Shown here in pieces: positions 1-5,336 of a stretch of 5,336 nt of DNA. The notes under the pieces are model-generated. The model was given only the letters and a program-made list of their open reading frames with translations, had not been told where the DNA came from and made no database searches. The position numbers were made by a program, and so were the translations under genes. Every line of letters starts with the position of its first letter. Within the stretch, counting starts at the first letter, position 1. The DNA lies in NCBI RefSeq assembly GCF_946479975.1, contig NZ_CAMLIX010000291.1, forward strand, positions 1 to 5,336. Direction: 5' to 3'. The stretch is from an uncultured Flavobacterium sp. Lineage in GTDB: Bacteria; Bacteroidota; Bacteroidia; Flavobacteriales; Flavobacteriaceae.

Positions 1-830
1 TTTATACTTTTTAATTCAATGCTCGCTACAATTGGATAAGCGGTTTTTAGTATCGGCATATCGATTGCTTGGTTTATCAAAGCAAGTACTGCGGGATTTG
101 TATTTTCCGAATGTTCTTTCATCACCGTATCTGTCTGTCCCGAATTTACTACTCCAATTTTTCCGCCTACAGTACATTGTAATGTTGAAATTTCAGTTAA
201 GAGGCAATTGCCTGAAATTGTTGATTTCTCATATACTGTATTCCATTTAGGTGCAGGAGATAAAGCACATGGTAAGTTTCCGCTAGAAGAAGGTTTTAAA
301 GTACATTTACCAAAAGTTGCTGCGGCAGGATTAAAAGTTTTGTCGGCATCTGTAGCAGAGAGTTTGCCATCCTCAGCATTAAAGATTACTTTTTTATGTG
401 TAGTGACTAGTAATTTAGCCTGTTGTTTTGGGTTTTCTGCTTTATCACAACTGCACAATGCGCCGTGTACTACAAAGTATTTGCCATCGTGAGCACTTTG
501 AGCGGTTTCTTTTTGTTTCTCTTCTTTTTGCTTTTCCTCTTCTTTCTGCTCTTTTTCTTCCGTTTCTTTTTTCTGTTCTTTCTCTTCATTTGCTGTTTTT
601 TCTTCTTCGTCAGATTTTGCTCTTTTGGCATTTATTTCCTTAATCTTTTCGGAAGAGGGGGTTAGCAGTGTTTTCCCTACAGGTGGTTCTGGGCCAATTC
701 CGTCCCTGGGTTCAGCATTCATATTATGGTAATGGCGCAAATCGTACGGGTTTGTTATGCCAAGCTCTTTAGCAATACTTGCCAGAGTATCGCCTTTTTT
801 TACTAAATAAGGTATTGAAGAATTATTCAT
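1..830 (-). CDS. LysM / PAAR-like (DUF4280) protein, probable T6SS spike-tip or effector carrier, C-terminus beyond window
   Basis: An uninterrupted frame runs from the ATG at 830-828 to the left edge (276 codons visible, no stop). Residues about 8-57 form a LysM domain (YLVKKGDTLASIAKELGI, then NPYDL and a closing VGKTLLTP). Residues about 64-114 are a Glu/Lys/Gln-rich, probably helical linker. From residue 117 comes a DUF4280 PAAR-like domain: KYFVVHGALCSCDKA, then FGKC, LPC, GNCLL, STLQC and GGKIGVVNSGQ. Six cysteines (126, 128, 176, 188, 209, 219) could bind metal or brace the fold. Family knowledge: DUF4280 proteins are PAAR-like and occur with Bacteroidetes type VI secretion, sitting on the VgrG spike and joining effectors to it. 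LysM usually binds glycan, or here may act as a docking module. No signal peptide is visible, as expected for a T6SS cargo. The residues after about 235 (NPAVLALINQAIDMPILKTA) may begin an effector region, which is not visible. The start overlaps the preceding frame by 8 bp, suggesting translational coupling. Confidence 0.88.
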   Translation of the reverse strand, partial: MNNSSIPYLVKKGDTLASIAKELGITNPYDLRHYHNMNAEPRDGIGPEPPVGKTLLTPSSEKIKEINAKRAKSDEEEKTANEEKEQKKETEEKEQKEEEKQKEEKQKETAQSAHDGKYFVVHGALCSCDKAENPKQQAKLLVTTHKKVIFNAEDGKLSATDADKTFNPAAATFGKCTLKPSSSGNLPCALSPAPKWNTVYEKSTISGNCLLTEISTLQCTVGGKIGVVNSGQTDTVMKEHSENTNPAVLALINQAIDMPILKTAYPIVASIELKSI

Positions 831-1341
831 TGTGTAGTTTTTTATTAATGGCTGATATGTAAATAGTTTCTTTATAATCATAAAAATCATGTTGAATTTT
901 TATATCCATTTCAAAAAAATCAAAAGAGAAATTTTCCGGATTAAAATGTACTTCATGATTTAATTCTGAATATATAGGTAGACGACTATCAATTTTATTC
1001 AAACATATTCCTTGCAGCGTGGCATAATTCTTAAATTGTTTAAAAAGTTTTTTACTTTTCTTTAAACGTCCCACATGCCTTAAAACATTATCTTCTCCAT
1101 CCCCTTTTGCACATTCCCATTTTGGCTTAAAATAAAAAGGGCAAAGGGCAAATTTTAAAGAATAGCCACCACTATTTTTTATCTTATCCAGACTATAAAG
1201 CAATAGTTCCATCATTCCTTGAGAGCAATGATCCTCCATAAAATAATCGTTTTTTGTATTTTGTAAAAAATGTTTCTTCATGTCATCTATAACATGATGC
1301 TGGCTTATATTCCTTGTTTTTGCTATCTCACTGTCAATCAA
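823..1341 (-). CDS. C-terminal half of a frameshifted paralogue of the 263-aa protein, unknown function
   Basis: I do not recognise this 172-aa product as a named family. It has no signal peptide or membrane segment. It aligns by eye with the C-terminal half of the intact gene at 1688-2479. Shared points are a helix with LLLYSLDKIKNSGGYSL against LLLCLEKTENNPDYNF, the position of a central KPKW/WNGKK stretch, and the ending FSFDFFEMDIKIQ against LDFEFSETEIKIS followed by a Y-Y-E-I strand. The assigned start is a TTG with no evident ribosome binding site; the same frame is open upstream to 1371, and the first ATG is at 1281. The poor start and the homology suggest the frame is the continuation of the 106-aa frame just upstream, broken by a frameshift, rather than an independent gene. 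Its last 8 bp overlap the start of the LysM/DUF4280 gene. Alternative: a separately translated protein made by reinitiation. Confidence 0.6.
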   Translation of the reverse strand: MIDSEIAKTRNISQHHVIDDMKKHFLQNTKNDYFMEDHCSQGMMELLLYSLDKIKNSGGYSLKFALCPFYFKPKWECAKGDGEDNVLRHVGRLKKSKKLFKQFKNYATLQGICLNKIDSRLPIYSELNHEVHFNPENFSFDFFEMDIKIQHDFYDYKETIYISAINKKLHNE

Positions 1342-1358
1342 ATAATTTGGATTAATTC

Positions 1359-1679
1359 TTAGTTGATTATTTTAGTCTTTAGTCTTTGGATTATATTTTC
1401 TTTGTTTTTTAAAAAACAGATATCATCTTTAAAATGTAATAAAACAGGAAAAAAAGCAGCGTTATATTCATTAAAAAGCTTGTCAATAGAATGATCCAGC
1501 ATTTTCTTTTTCGCATAATCTGAATAAGTGAAGTTGCTTATTTCTACAATAAATTCTTTTATTCCTGTTTTCTGAAATTCAATTTCGTAGCTATAAATTG
1601 TTTCATCTCTTTGCTCATCTAATCTATAAGCTACATTTCTAACTACCCTAAATTTGCAATTCTTGCCTAGCTCATTCAT
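1359..1679 (-). CDS. N-terminal half of a frameshifted paralogue of the 263-aa protein, unknown function
   Basis: This frame encodes 106 aa from an ATG 8 bp after the stop of the 263-aa gene. It aligns with the N-terminal half of that gene: CKFRVVRNVAYRL against YNFRVLHTINYKL, then a YSYEIEF / NTYDVEI strand, then LFNEYNAAFFPVLLHFKDD against IAHEYNKTLFPVLFDVKEG. The frame ends at a TAA where the paralogue continues for another 150 or so residues. Adding one A to the AAAA run at about 1371-1374 would replace the final IIN with NNQLRINPNY and join it in frame to the 172-aa frame, giving a 285-aa protein of similar length to its neighbour. It is therefore most likely the front of a broken or sequencing-error gene. 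The product is probably cytoplasmic, with no signal sequence; the function is unknown. Confidence 0.65.
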   Translation of the reverse strand: MNELGKNCKFRVVRNVAYRLDEQRDETIYSYEIEFQKTGIKEFIVEISNFTYSDYAKKKMLDHSIDKLFNEYNAAFFPVLLHFKDDICFLKNKENIIQRLKTKIIN

Positions 1680-1687
1680 CTATTTTT

Positions 1688-2479
1688 CTATTTTCGTTTT
1701 AGAACTATATTTTCTCCGTAATTAAAATAAGAATTGCTGATTTTTATTTCTGTTTCAGAAAATTCAAAATCCAATGCTGTAGTAATGTATTCGGTTTCGT
1801 GTTTTATAGTAGTCGCAATTACAGATTCTTCATCTGTAACTTTTTCTGGATATTGATAGGCGTTTCCACAACCTTTTATTTTTTCAAAAAGCTCTTGAGT
1901 ACCAAGACTTTCTCCTTTGTATTTTAAAATTTTTGATTCTAGACCAAATTCTTTTTTTCCGTTCCAAAACACATCACTTGCAATTGGAATTGCTTCCCAG
2001 TGAAAATTATAATCAGGATTATTTTCTGTTTTTTCTAAACAAAGAAGTAGTATCCTGATAAGTCCAAAAGAATAGAAGTATTTTGCCATGTCATAACCGT
2101 CTTTGGCTACTTTTTCCAGAAATCCATTTCGTATATAATCAAATCCAGGACCTTCGTGTTTTAGCCTAAGCTCTTCGTCTTTTCGAGCTATACGTTTTGA
2201 AATTTCGTTATAATTGGCAAGTGAAAAATTGCCTTCCTTCACATCAAACAAAACAGGAAAAAGTGTTTTATTATATTCGTGAGCTATTTTTTCGAACTTT
2301 TTATCTATTTTATTATCATTTATCCTAAAATTATGACGGTCTAATTCCAATCTTAATTCCCTGTCAACTGATTGATTAATTTCAACATCGTAAGTATTCA
2401 CAACATCATAAATCTTATCAAAAAGCTTATAGTTAATCGTATGCAGAACTCTAAAATTATACTTTACCTGTTCACTCAT
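1688..2479 (-). CDS. Uncharacterised 263-aa protein, first gene of the PAAR-like cassette
   Basis: I do not recognise a named family. The protein starts MSEQVKYNFRVLHTINYKL and has no signal peptide or clear transmembrane helix; one hydrophobic stretch (FGLIRILLLCLEK, about residues 138-150) looks like a buried helix. The likely layout is a beta-rich N-terminus (about 1-55), a helical segment with HEYNKTLFPVLFDVKEGNFSL (about 67-88), a charged KRIARKDEELRLKHEG region, helices to about 155, and a closing beta-rich part with LDFEFSETEIKIS. The ATG at 2479-2477 is the only sensible start, and a 9-bp palindrome touches it. A diverged, split copy follows 8 bp downstream, and then the LysM/DUF4280 gene, so the three frames probably share one transcript. 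By position it could be an effector-loading adaptor or chaperone, or an immunity protein; nothing in the sequence decides between these. Confidence 0.85.
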   Translation of the reverse strand: MSEQVKYNFRVLHTINYKLFDKIYDVVNTYDVEINQSVDRELRLELDRHNFRINDNKIDKKFEKIAHEYNKTLFPVLFDVKEGNFSLANYNEISKRIARKDEELRLKHEGPGFDYIRNGFLEKVAKDGYDMAKYFYSFGLIRILLLCLEKTENNPDYNFHWEAIPIASDVFWNGKKEFGLESKILKYKGESLGTQELFEKIKGCGNAYQYPEKVTDEESVIATTIKHETEYITTALDFEFSETEIKISNSYFNYGENIVLKRK

Positions 2480-2515
2480 TTTTAAACCGTTTAAAAATTA
2501 TAGTTTAAAAATATA
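2479..2515. repeat. Palindrome and direct repeat at the start of the 263-aa gene
   Basis: TTTTTAAAC (2479-2487) and GTTTAAAAA (2489-2497) are perfect 9-bp inverted arms around a single C. The block GTTTAAAAATTATA (2489-2502) is then repeated almost exactly as GTTTAAAAATATA (2503-2515). The palindrome runs into the start codon of the 263-aa gene, so it could be an operator or a weak translation-blocking hairpin. The arms are very AT-rich, so chance is a fair alternative. I found no convincing flavobacterial promoter (TTG plus TAnnTTTG at correct spacing) upstream. Confidence 0.4.
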
Positions 2516-2612
2516 GAGCAATCAGTGTTTTATTAATCCTGTAAAAGATATTTTTATAACAGTTTAAGGTTAAAAATAACAAGATAATACTTAGGATTTT
2601 ATTTAACCAAAA

Positions 2613-2742
2613 AATCCAAAGACTAAAGGGAGAAATCGCACGCGGGATCCGACAAAGATTAGAGATTTGCATTTTGGAGCTATAGTGTGATTTGCTTCGC
2701 CTGTTCGCTATCGCTCGATTCTCCTTTTGGTCGAATGACAAA
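2613..2742. repeat. Degenerate dispersed inverted-repeat element, Flavobacterium type
   Basis: The outer parts are mirror images: AAAGGGAGAAATCGCAC (2625-2641) on the left, and GTGTGATTT (2685-2693) plus CTCCTTTTGGTCGAATGAC (2721-2739) on the right. The right half is interrupted by a GCTTCGCCTGTTCGCTATCG-type stretch at about 2694-2718. From memory, flavobacterial intergenic regions carry many elements with GAGAAATC-type ends and a TCGAAATGAC-like terminus; this looks like one degenerate copy. It encodes no protein; frames read through it look spurious. It may be a non-autonomous mobile element relic or a structured RNA-level repeat. Confidence 0.5.
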
Positions 2743-2804
2743 ACTGGCGAGAAGTTTTTGACAAGTTCTAGATCTAAATCTTTAAAAGAAGCCTATTGTT
2801 TGTA

Positions 2805-2880
2805 TCTAGCCCCGATGGAGGCGGTATCCTTGCTGGCCCGATGTCGGGCAACAGCGAGATATAGCCGAGAGCGGGAAACC
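2805..2880 (+). ncRNA. Structured intergenic element, possibly of the Flavo-1-like dispersed RNA type
   Basis: A GC-richer island stands out in AT-rich DNA. Nested complementary segments can fold it: CCCG (2811-2814) with CGGG (2872-2875), TATC (2825-2828) with GATA (2858-2861), GCTG (2832-2835) with CAGC (2852-2855), and GCCCGA (2836-2841) with TCGGGC (2844-2849). The sequence signature, TAGCCCCGAT near the 5' end and GATATAGC...AGCGGG near the 3' end, is one I recall as recurring between genes in Flavobacteria. It may correspond to the Flavo-1 RNA motif, but I could not verify that name. The strand is chosen by the recalled signature. It lies between the M1 terminators and the unknown cassette, with no plus-strand gene beside it. 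Confidence 0.45.
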
Positions 2881-2938
2881 CTGTTATTAAAATGCCTTTT
2901 GTGATGCTTCTTATTATTAAATGAAAATTAATGAAATA

Positions 2939-2981
2939 AAAAGGCTTTAGCCAAACTATTCGAGTTTGGCTAAAGCCTTTC
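2939..2981 (-). terminator. Second intrinsic terminator after the M1 peptidase gene
   Basis: A perfect 17-bp inverted repeat, AAAGGCTTTAGCCAAAC (2940-2956) and GTTTGGCTAAAGCCTTT (2964-2980), encloses a 7-nt loop. Read on the minus strand the stem is followed by a T-rich run (TTTTTATTTC), the form of a strong Rho-independent terminator. It is the second of two in a row downstream of the M1 gene. Confidence 0.85.
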
Positions 2982-2991
2982 ACATTTATCA

Positions 2992-3021
2992 CAAAAAAAC
3001 CTCCAGCTAAAGCTGGAGGCA
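2992..3021 (-). terminator. First intrinsic terminator after the M1 peptidase gene
   Basis: CCTCCAGC (3000-3007) and GCTGGAGG (3012-3019) form a perfect 8-bp GC-rich stem with a 4-nt loop. On the minus strand it is followed at once by seven T residues. It begins about 50 bp after the M1 stop codon and should end transcription of that gene. Confidence 0.9.
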
Positions 3022-3068
3022 ATTGAATTTTCTGATTTTATGCTAACTAAACAAAGTTATTTTGAAGA

Positions 3069-4949
3069 TTATTTCACTTCAAAAACATTATTTGCAGGTT
3101 TTACATCAGCCATTAATCCGCTTGGATCGATGGTGATTTTTTTGATTGTGGTTTTGTTTTTGTCAATTGTAAAACTATAGTTTTGCTGTGCCCAAGCCCA
3201 GTCTTCAAGAACTGTTCTTTTTTGATTTGGGTTTGGATTTGGTTTGATGTAATTCATCATTCTTAACGGAATGTAGAATGTTTCTGAAGTTCCGTCTGTA
3301 TAATCTACTTTTAGGTCGATTGGCATTGGCATTCTTCCAATTCTTTCTAAAGATACAGTTGTTTTTCCTGCGTTGTCTACCACATCTTTGATTCCGTAAT
3401 CGATTGTGTTTGTTGTTTGTGCCCAGTCTGTTAAATACCAATCTAATTCAGCTCCAGAAACTCTTTCGGCTGTTCTTTTGATATCGTTTGGCGTTGGGTG
3501 TTTGAATTTGAAATCGTTGAAATATCTTTTTAAAGTTGCATCGACATTGTCTTTTCCAATTACATATTCTAATTGAGAAAGGAAAATGCTTCCTTTTATG
3601 TAAGAAGAAATGCTGTACGGACGGTTTTCGTCGTAACGATCTCCGTGCGTAGTTTGTGTTTGTTCTTTTCCAGAATTCACCAAATTGTAATACGCTGCAT
3701 AATTTCCTTTAAACGGATTCACTTCTTTTTTGTCTCCTTTTAATTCGTTCAAAGCGCTGTCTTCGATGTAGGTTGTAAAACCTTCGTCCATCCAAGGGTG
3801 TTTTGATTCGTTTGAAGCTAAAATGTGTTGGAACCAAGAGTGTCCTAATTCGTGTGTTGCTGTTCCAAGAATTCCTTCAAGGGTTCCGTTTCCTAACATT
3901 AAAGTACACATTGCGTACTCCATTCCGCCGTCTCCGCCTTGAATAAATGAATATTGCTTGTAAGGATATTGCCCAACTCTGTTATTGTAATAATCCATTA
4001 CTTTAACCATTAAAGGCTCTAACTGTTTCCAGTTTTCTGTAACTTTTGGCGTATTTTTGTAGAAGAAATGCAAATCGACATCGTTTGGTCCTTTTACAAT
4101 ATCATGCGCATAATCTTTGTCGGCAGCCCATGTAAAATCATGAACATTTGGCGCAATAAAATGCCAAGTTAATGTTTTTGCTTTTTTAGGATAAACTACT
4201 GTTACACCAGCATCTTCGTACCCGTGACCAATTGAGTTTTTTTCCTGAAGATATCCAGAACCTCCAATTGTATATTCCTTATCAATTGTAATTTTTACAT
4301 CAAAATTACCCCAAACTCCGTGAAATTCTCTTGCAATGTACGGATCTGCATGCCAGCCTTCGAAGTCAAATTCGGCTAATTTTGGATACCATTGTGACAT
4401 TGAAAGTTCGATTCCTTCAGAATTATTTCTTCCAGAACGACGCACTTGAACTGGAACTTGTCCGTCAAAATCTAATGTAAAAGTAGTTTTAGAATTTGGT
4501 AAAATTGGTTTAACCAAAGTCACTTCTAAAATAGTTCCTGAAACTCTAGTTTGAGCCACAGCACCATCTTGTTTGAAGTTTGTGATTTTTAAGAAACCTA
4601 TTTCATTTGGTTTTAAGGTTTCAATGCGGCTTTGTTTTACCTCTTTTCCGTCAGCACCTTTTACTTTGTTTACCATTCTTCCGTCTGGATCTTTGATAAA
4701 GTGAAGACGAGCGTCCATTTCGCTTCCCGGCTGAAAAGCATTTGGAAATAAATGATAGAATACTTTTTTCAGTGTGTCAGGAGAATTATTGGTGTAAACC
4801 AATTCTTGTTTTCCTTTGTACTGATAGTTTTTTACATCCATAGAAACCTCCATTTTATAATCGGCGTGTTGCTGCCAATATGGGGCGCTTTGTGCAAAAG
4901 CTGAGCTGAAACCCAAGCTTAAGAAAGAAAGTAAAATAATTTTTCTCAT
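3069..4949 (-). CDS. Secreted M1-family zinc metallopeptidase (aminopeptidase-like)
   Basis: The product is 626 aa. The chosen start is the ATG at 4949-4947, which gives a clean signal peptide (MRKIILLSFLSLGFSSAFA, cleavage before QSAPYW). A longer frame from 4991 would add 14 residues encoded by a hairpin and hide the signal. An N-terminal beta domain (about 25-260) precedes a thermolysin-like catalytic domain. That domain has the substrate-N-terminus motif GGMEY (341-345, the GxMEN position) and the zinc site HELGH (366-370), followed 18 residues later by Glu389, the third zinc ligand, in WMDEGFTTY. SYIKGSIFL (about 449-457) carries the usual Tyr-x-Lys-Gly. Family knowledge: M1 enzymes remove N-terminal residues from peptides using one zinc ion. 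The C-terminus (to VFEVK) shows no obvious type IX secretion signal domain, so a periplasmic location is likely. It follows an S8 peptidase gene by 65 bp, so the pair may degrade exported or imported peptides. The length is usual and the gene appears intact. Confidence 0.95.
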   Translation of the reverse strand: MRKIILLSFLSLGFSSAFAQSAPYWQQHADYKMEVSMDVKNYQYKGKQELVYTNNSPDTLKKVFYHLFPNAFQPGSEMDARLHFIKDPDGRMVNKVKGADGKEVKQSRIETLKPNEIGFLKITNFKQDGAVAQTRVSGTILEVTLVKPILPNSKTTFTLDFDGQVPVQVRRSGRNNSEGIELSMSQWYPKLAEFDFEGWHADPYIAREFHGVWGNFDVKITIDKEYTIGGSGYLQEKNSIGHGYEDAGVTVVYPKKAKTLTWHFIAPNVHDFTWAADKDYAHDIVKGPNDVDLHFFYKNTPKVTENWKQLEPLMVKVMDYYNNRVGQYPYKQYSFIQGGDGGMEYAMCTLMLGNGTLEGILGTATHELGHSWFQHILASNESKHPWMDEGFTTYIEDSALNELKGDKKEVNPFKGNYAAYYNLVNSGKEQTQTTHGDRYDENRPYSISSYIKGSIFLSQLEYVIGKDNVDATLKRYFNDFKFKHPTPNDIKRTAERVSGAELDWYLTDWAQTTNTIDYGIKDVVDNAGKTTVSLERIGRMPMPIDLKVDYTDGTSETFYIPLRMMNYIKPNPNPNQKRTVLEDWAWAQQNYSFTIDKNKTTIKKITIDPSGLMADVKPANNVFEVK

Positions 4950-4961
4950 GTTTATATGTAA

Positions 4962-4991
4962 TAGAAAATGGAAGAGCGCGAACTCTTCCAT
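4962..4991 (-). terminator. Hairpin between the S8 and M1 peptidase genes (terminator or attenuator-like)
   Basis: ATGGAAGAG (4968-4976) and CTCTTCCAT (4983-4991) pair perfectly over 9 bp around a 6-nt loop. On the minus strand the stem starts 23 bp past the S8 stop and is followed by TTTTCTATT, a moderate T-tract. It ends only 18 nt before the M1 start codon. It may terminate S8 transcripts partially, or lie in the M1 leader as a processing or stability structure. Confidence 0.6.
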
Positions 4992-5014
4992 TAGATTAAT
5001 TAATGTTTTATTCT

Positions 5015-5336
5015 TTATTTTTTAGACATCTTTTCTGCCATTAATAAAGCGTTGTAAGCATTTACCATTTTTGCTGTTTTTGATGATTCTACAGATGAAA
5101 CAGCTGGTGCTTTTTCACCTGGATTTTCACTTTTACCCAAAACAACTTTTGAGGGAAGCGCAACACCAGAGTCCATTAAAATCTTTTTAACCTGAGCTGC
5201 TTTTAATTTTGGATAGTAAGAACGAACTAACGCTGCTACACCTGCCGCATTTGGAGATGCCATTGAAGTTCCTTGTAAATATTTGTATTTATTGTTTGGA
5301 ACTGTTGCATAGATTTCTTCTCCTGGAGCAAAAACG
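5015..5336 (-). CDS. Subtilisin-like S8 family serine peptidase, C-terminal part
   Basis: Only the last 106 codons are visible; the gene continues beyond the right edge. The fragment reads VFAPGEEIYAT, then LQGTSMASPNAAGVAALV, the block around the catalytic serine of subtilases (the Ser of GTSMASP, at about 5264-5266). The Asp and His of the triad must lie outside the window. A helix follows (YPKLKAAQVKKILMDSGV), as at the end of the subtilase fold. After it comes a Ser/Lys-rich tail with SKTAKMVNAYNALLMAEKMSKK, where the NAYNAL piece matches the usual last helix. No type IX sorting domain follows, so the enzyme is probably periplasmic or membrane-associated; the signal peptide cannot be seen. 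S8 enzymes are endopeptidases, which fits the adjacent M1 exopeptidase downstream. Confidence 0.93.
   Translation of the reverse strand, partial: VFAPGEEIYATVPNNKYKYLQGTSMASPNAAGVAALVRSYYPKLKAAQVKKILMDSGVALPSKVVLGKSENPGEKAPAVSSVESSKTAKMVNAYNALLMAEKMSKK

Noticed and set aside
32..665. Four plus-strand frames across the left end, including a Phe/Leu-rich one that looks like membrane helices
   Set aside because: They are shadows of the LysM/DUF4280 gene on the other strand; the Phe/Leu run is the complement of its Glu/Lys-rich linker.
1371..1387. The 7-bp tandem duplication as the direct cause of the split gene
   Set aside because: Removing one copy shifts into the third frame, which meets a TAA at once, so it cannot by itself restore the joined protein; a single missing A can.
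2505..2741. Minus-strand 78-aa frame over the inverted-repeat element
   Set aside because: It reads through the repeat and AT-rich spacer, with composition unlike a real protein (Ser/Arg-rich, then Leu/Ile/Phe-rich) and no ribosome binding site.
2692..2904. Plus-strand 70-aa frame across the repeat and structured element
   Set aside because: It covers non-coding repeat sequence only and has no homologous domain signature.
2774..3022. Minus-strand 82-aa frame beginning MPPALAGGFFVINVKGF
   Set aside because: Its N-terminal half is a read-through of the two terminator hairpins and the rest reads the structured element; it has no family resemblance and its start sits in the terminator stem.
3205..3441. 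Minus-strand 78-aa Asn/Arg/Lys-rich frame
   Set aside because: It lies wholly inside the M1 peptidase gene in another frame.
4949..4991. Longer M1 start adding MEEFALFHFLLHIN
   Set aside because: The extra residues are encoded by the hairpin and push a clean signal peptide to an internal position; the ATG at 4949 is better.
1..5336. CRISPR array, tRNA or rRNA genes, transposase or integrase
   Set aside because: No regularly spaced repeats, no tRNA cloverleaf or rRNA signature, and no recognisable mobile-element protein were seen on either strand.

Overview
The window is AT-rich and looks like a Flavobacterium-type member of the Bacteroidetes. This rests on the protein families, the weak Shine-Dalgarno context and the Flavobacterium-like intergenic repeats and terminators; it is recognition from the sequence, not a database match. 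Every gene I can support lies on the minus strand, so transcription runs from high to low coordinates.

Right part (about 3069-5336): a proteolysis pair. The C-terminal end of a subtilisin-like S8 serine peptidase, cut by the window edge, is followed after 65 bp by a complete secreted M1-family zinc metallopeptidase. A hairpin lies in the short gap between them. Two strong intrinsic terminators follow the M1 gene.

Middle part (about 2480-3068): no gene. It holds the two terminators, a GC-richer structured element like those scattered through flavobacterial genomes, a degenerate inverted-repeat element, and an AT-rich leader with a perfect palindrome touching the start codon of the next gene.

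Left part (1-2479): a tightly packed cassette. It begins with an unrecognised 263-aa protein. Next is a diverged tandem paralogue of it, now split into a 106-aa and a 172-aa reading frame by an apparent one-base frameshift. The last gene starts inside the end of the 172-aa frame (8-bp overlap) and encodes a LysM domain, a charged Glu/Lys/Gln linker and a PAAR-like DUF4280 domain, running off the left edge. PAAR-like proteins cap the type VI secretion spike and often carry or recruit effectors. The cassette is therefore best read as an orphan or satellite T6SS (subtype iii) effector-delivery module, with the duplicated unknown proteins as candidate adaptors, chaperones or immunity proteins. That role is inference from context only; the T6SS link rests on the DUF4280 domain.
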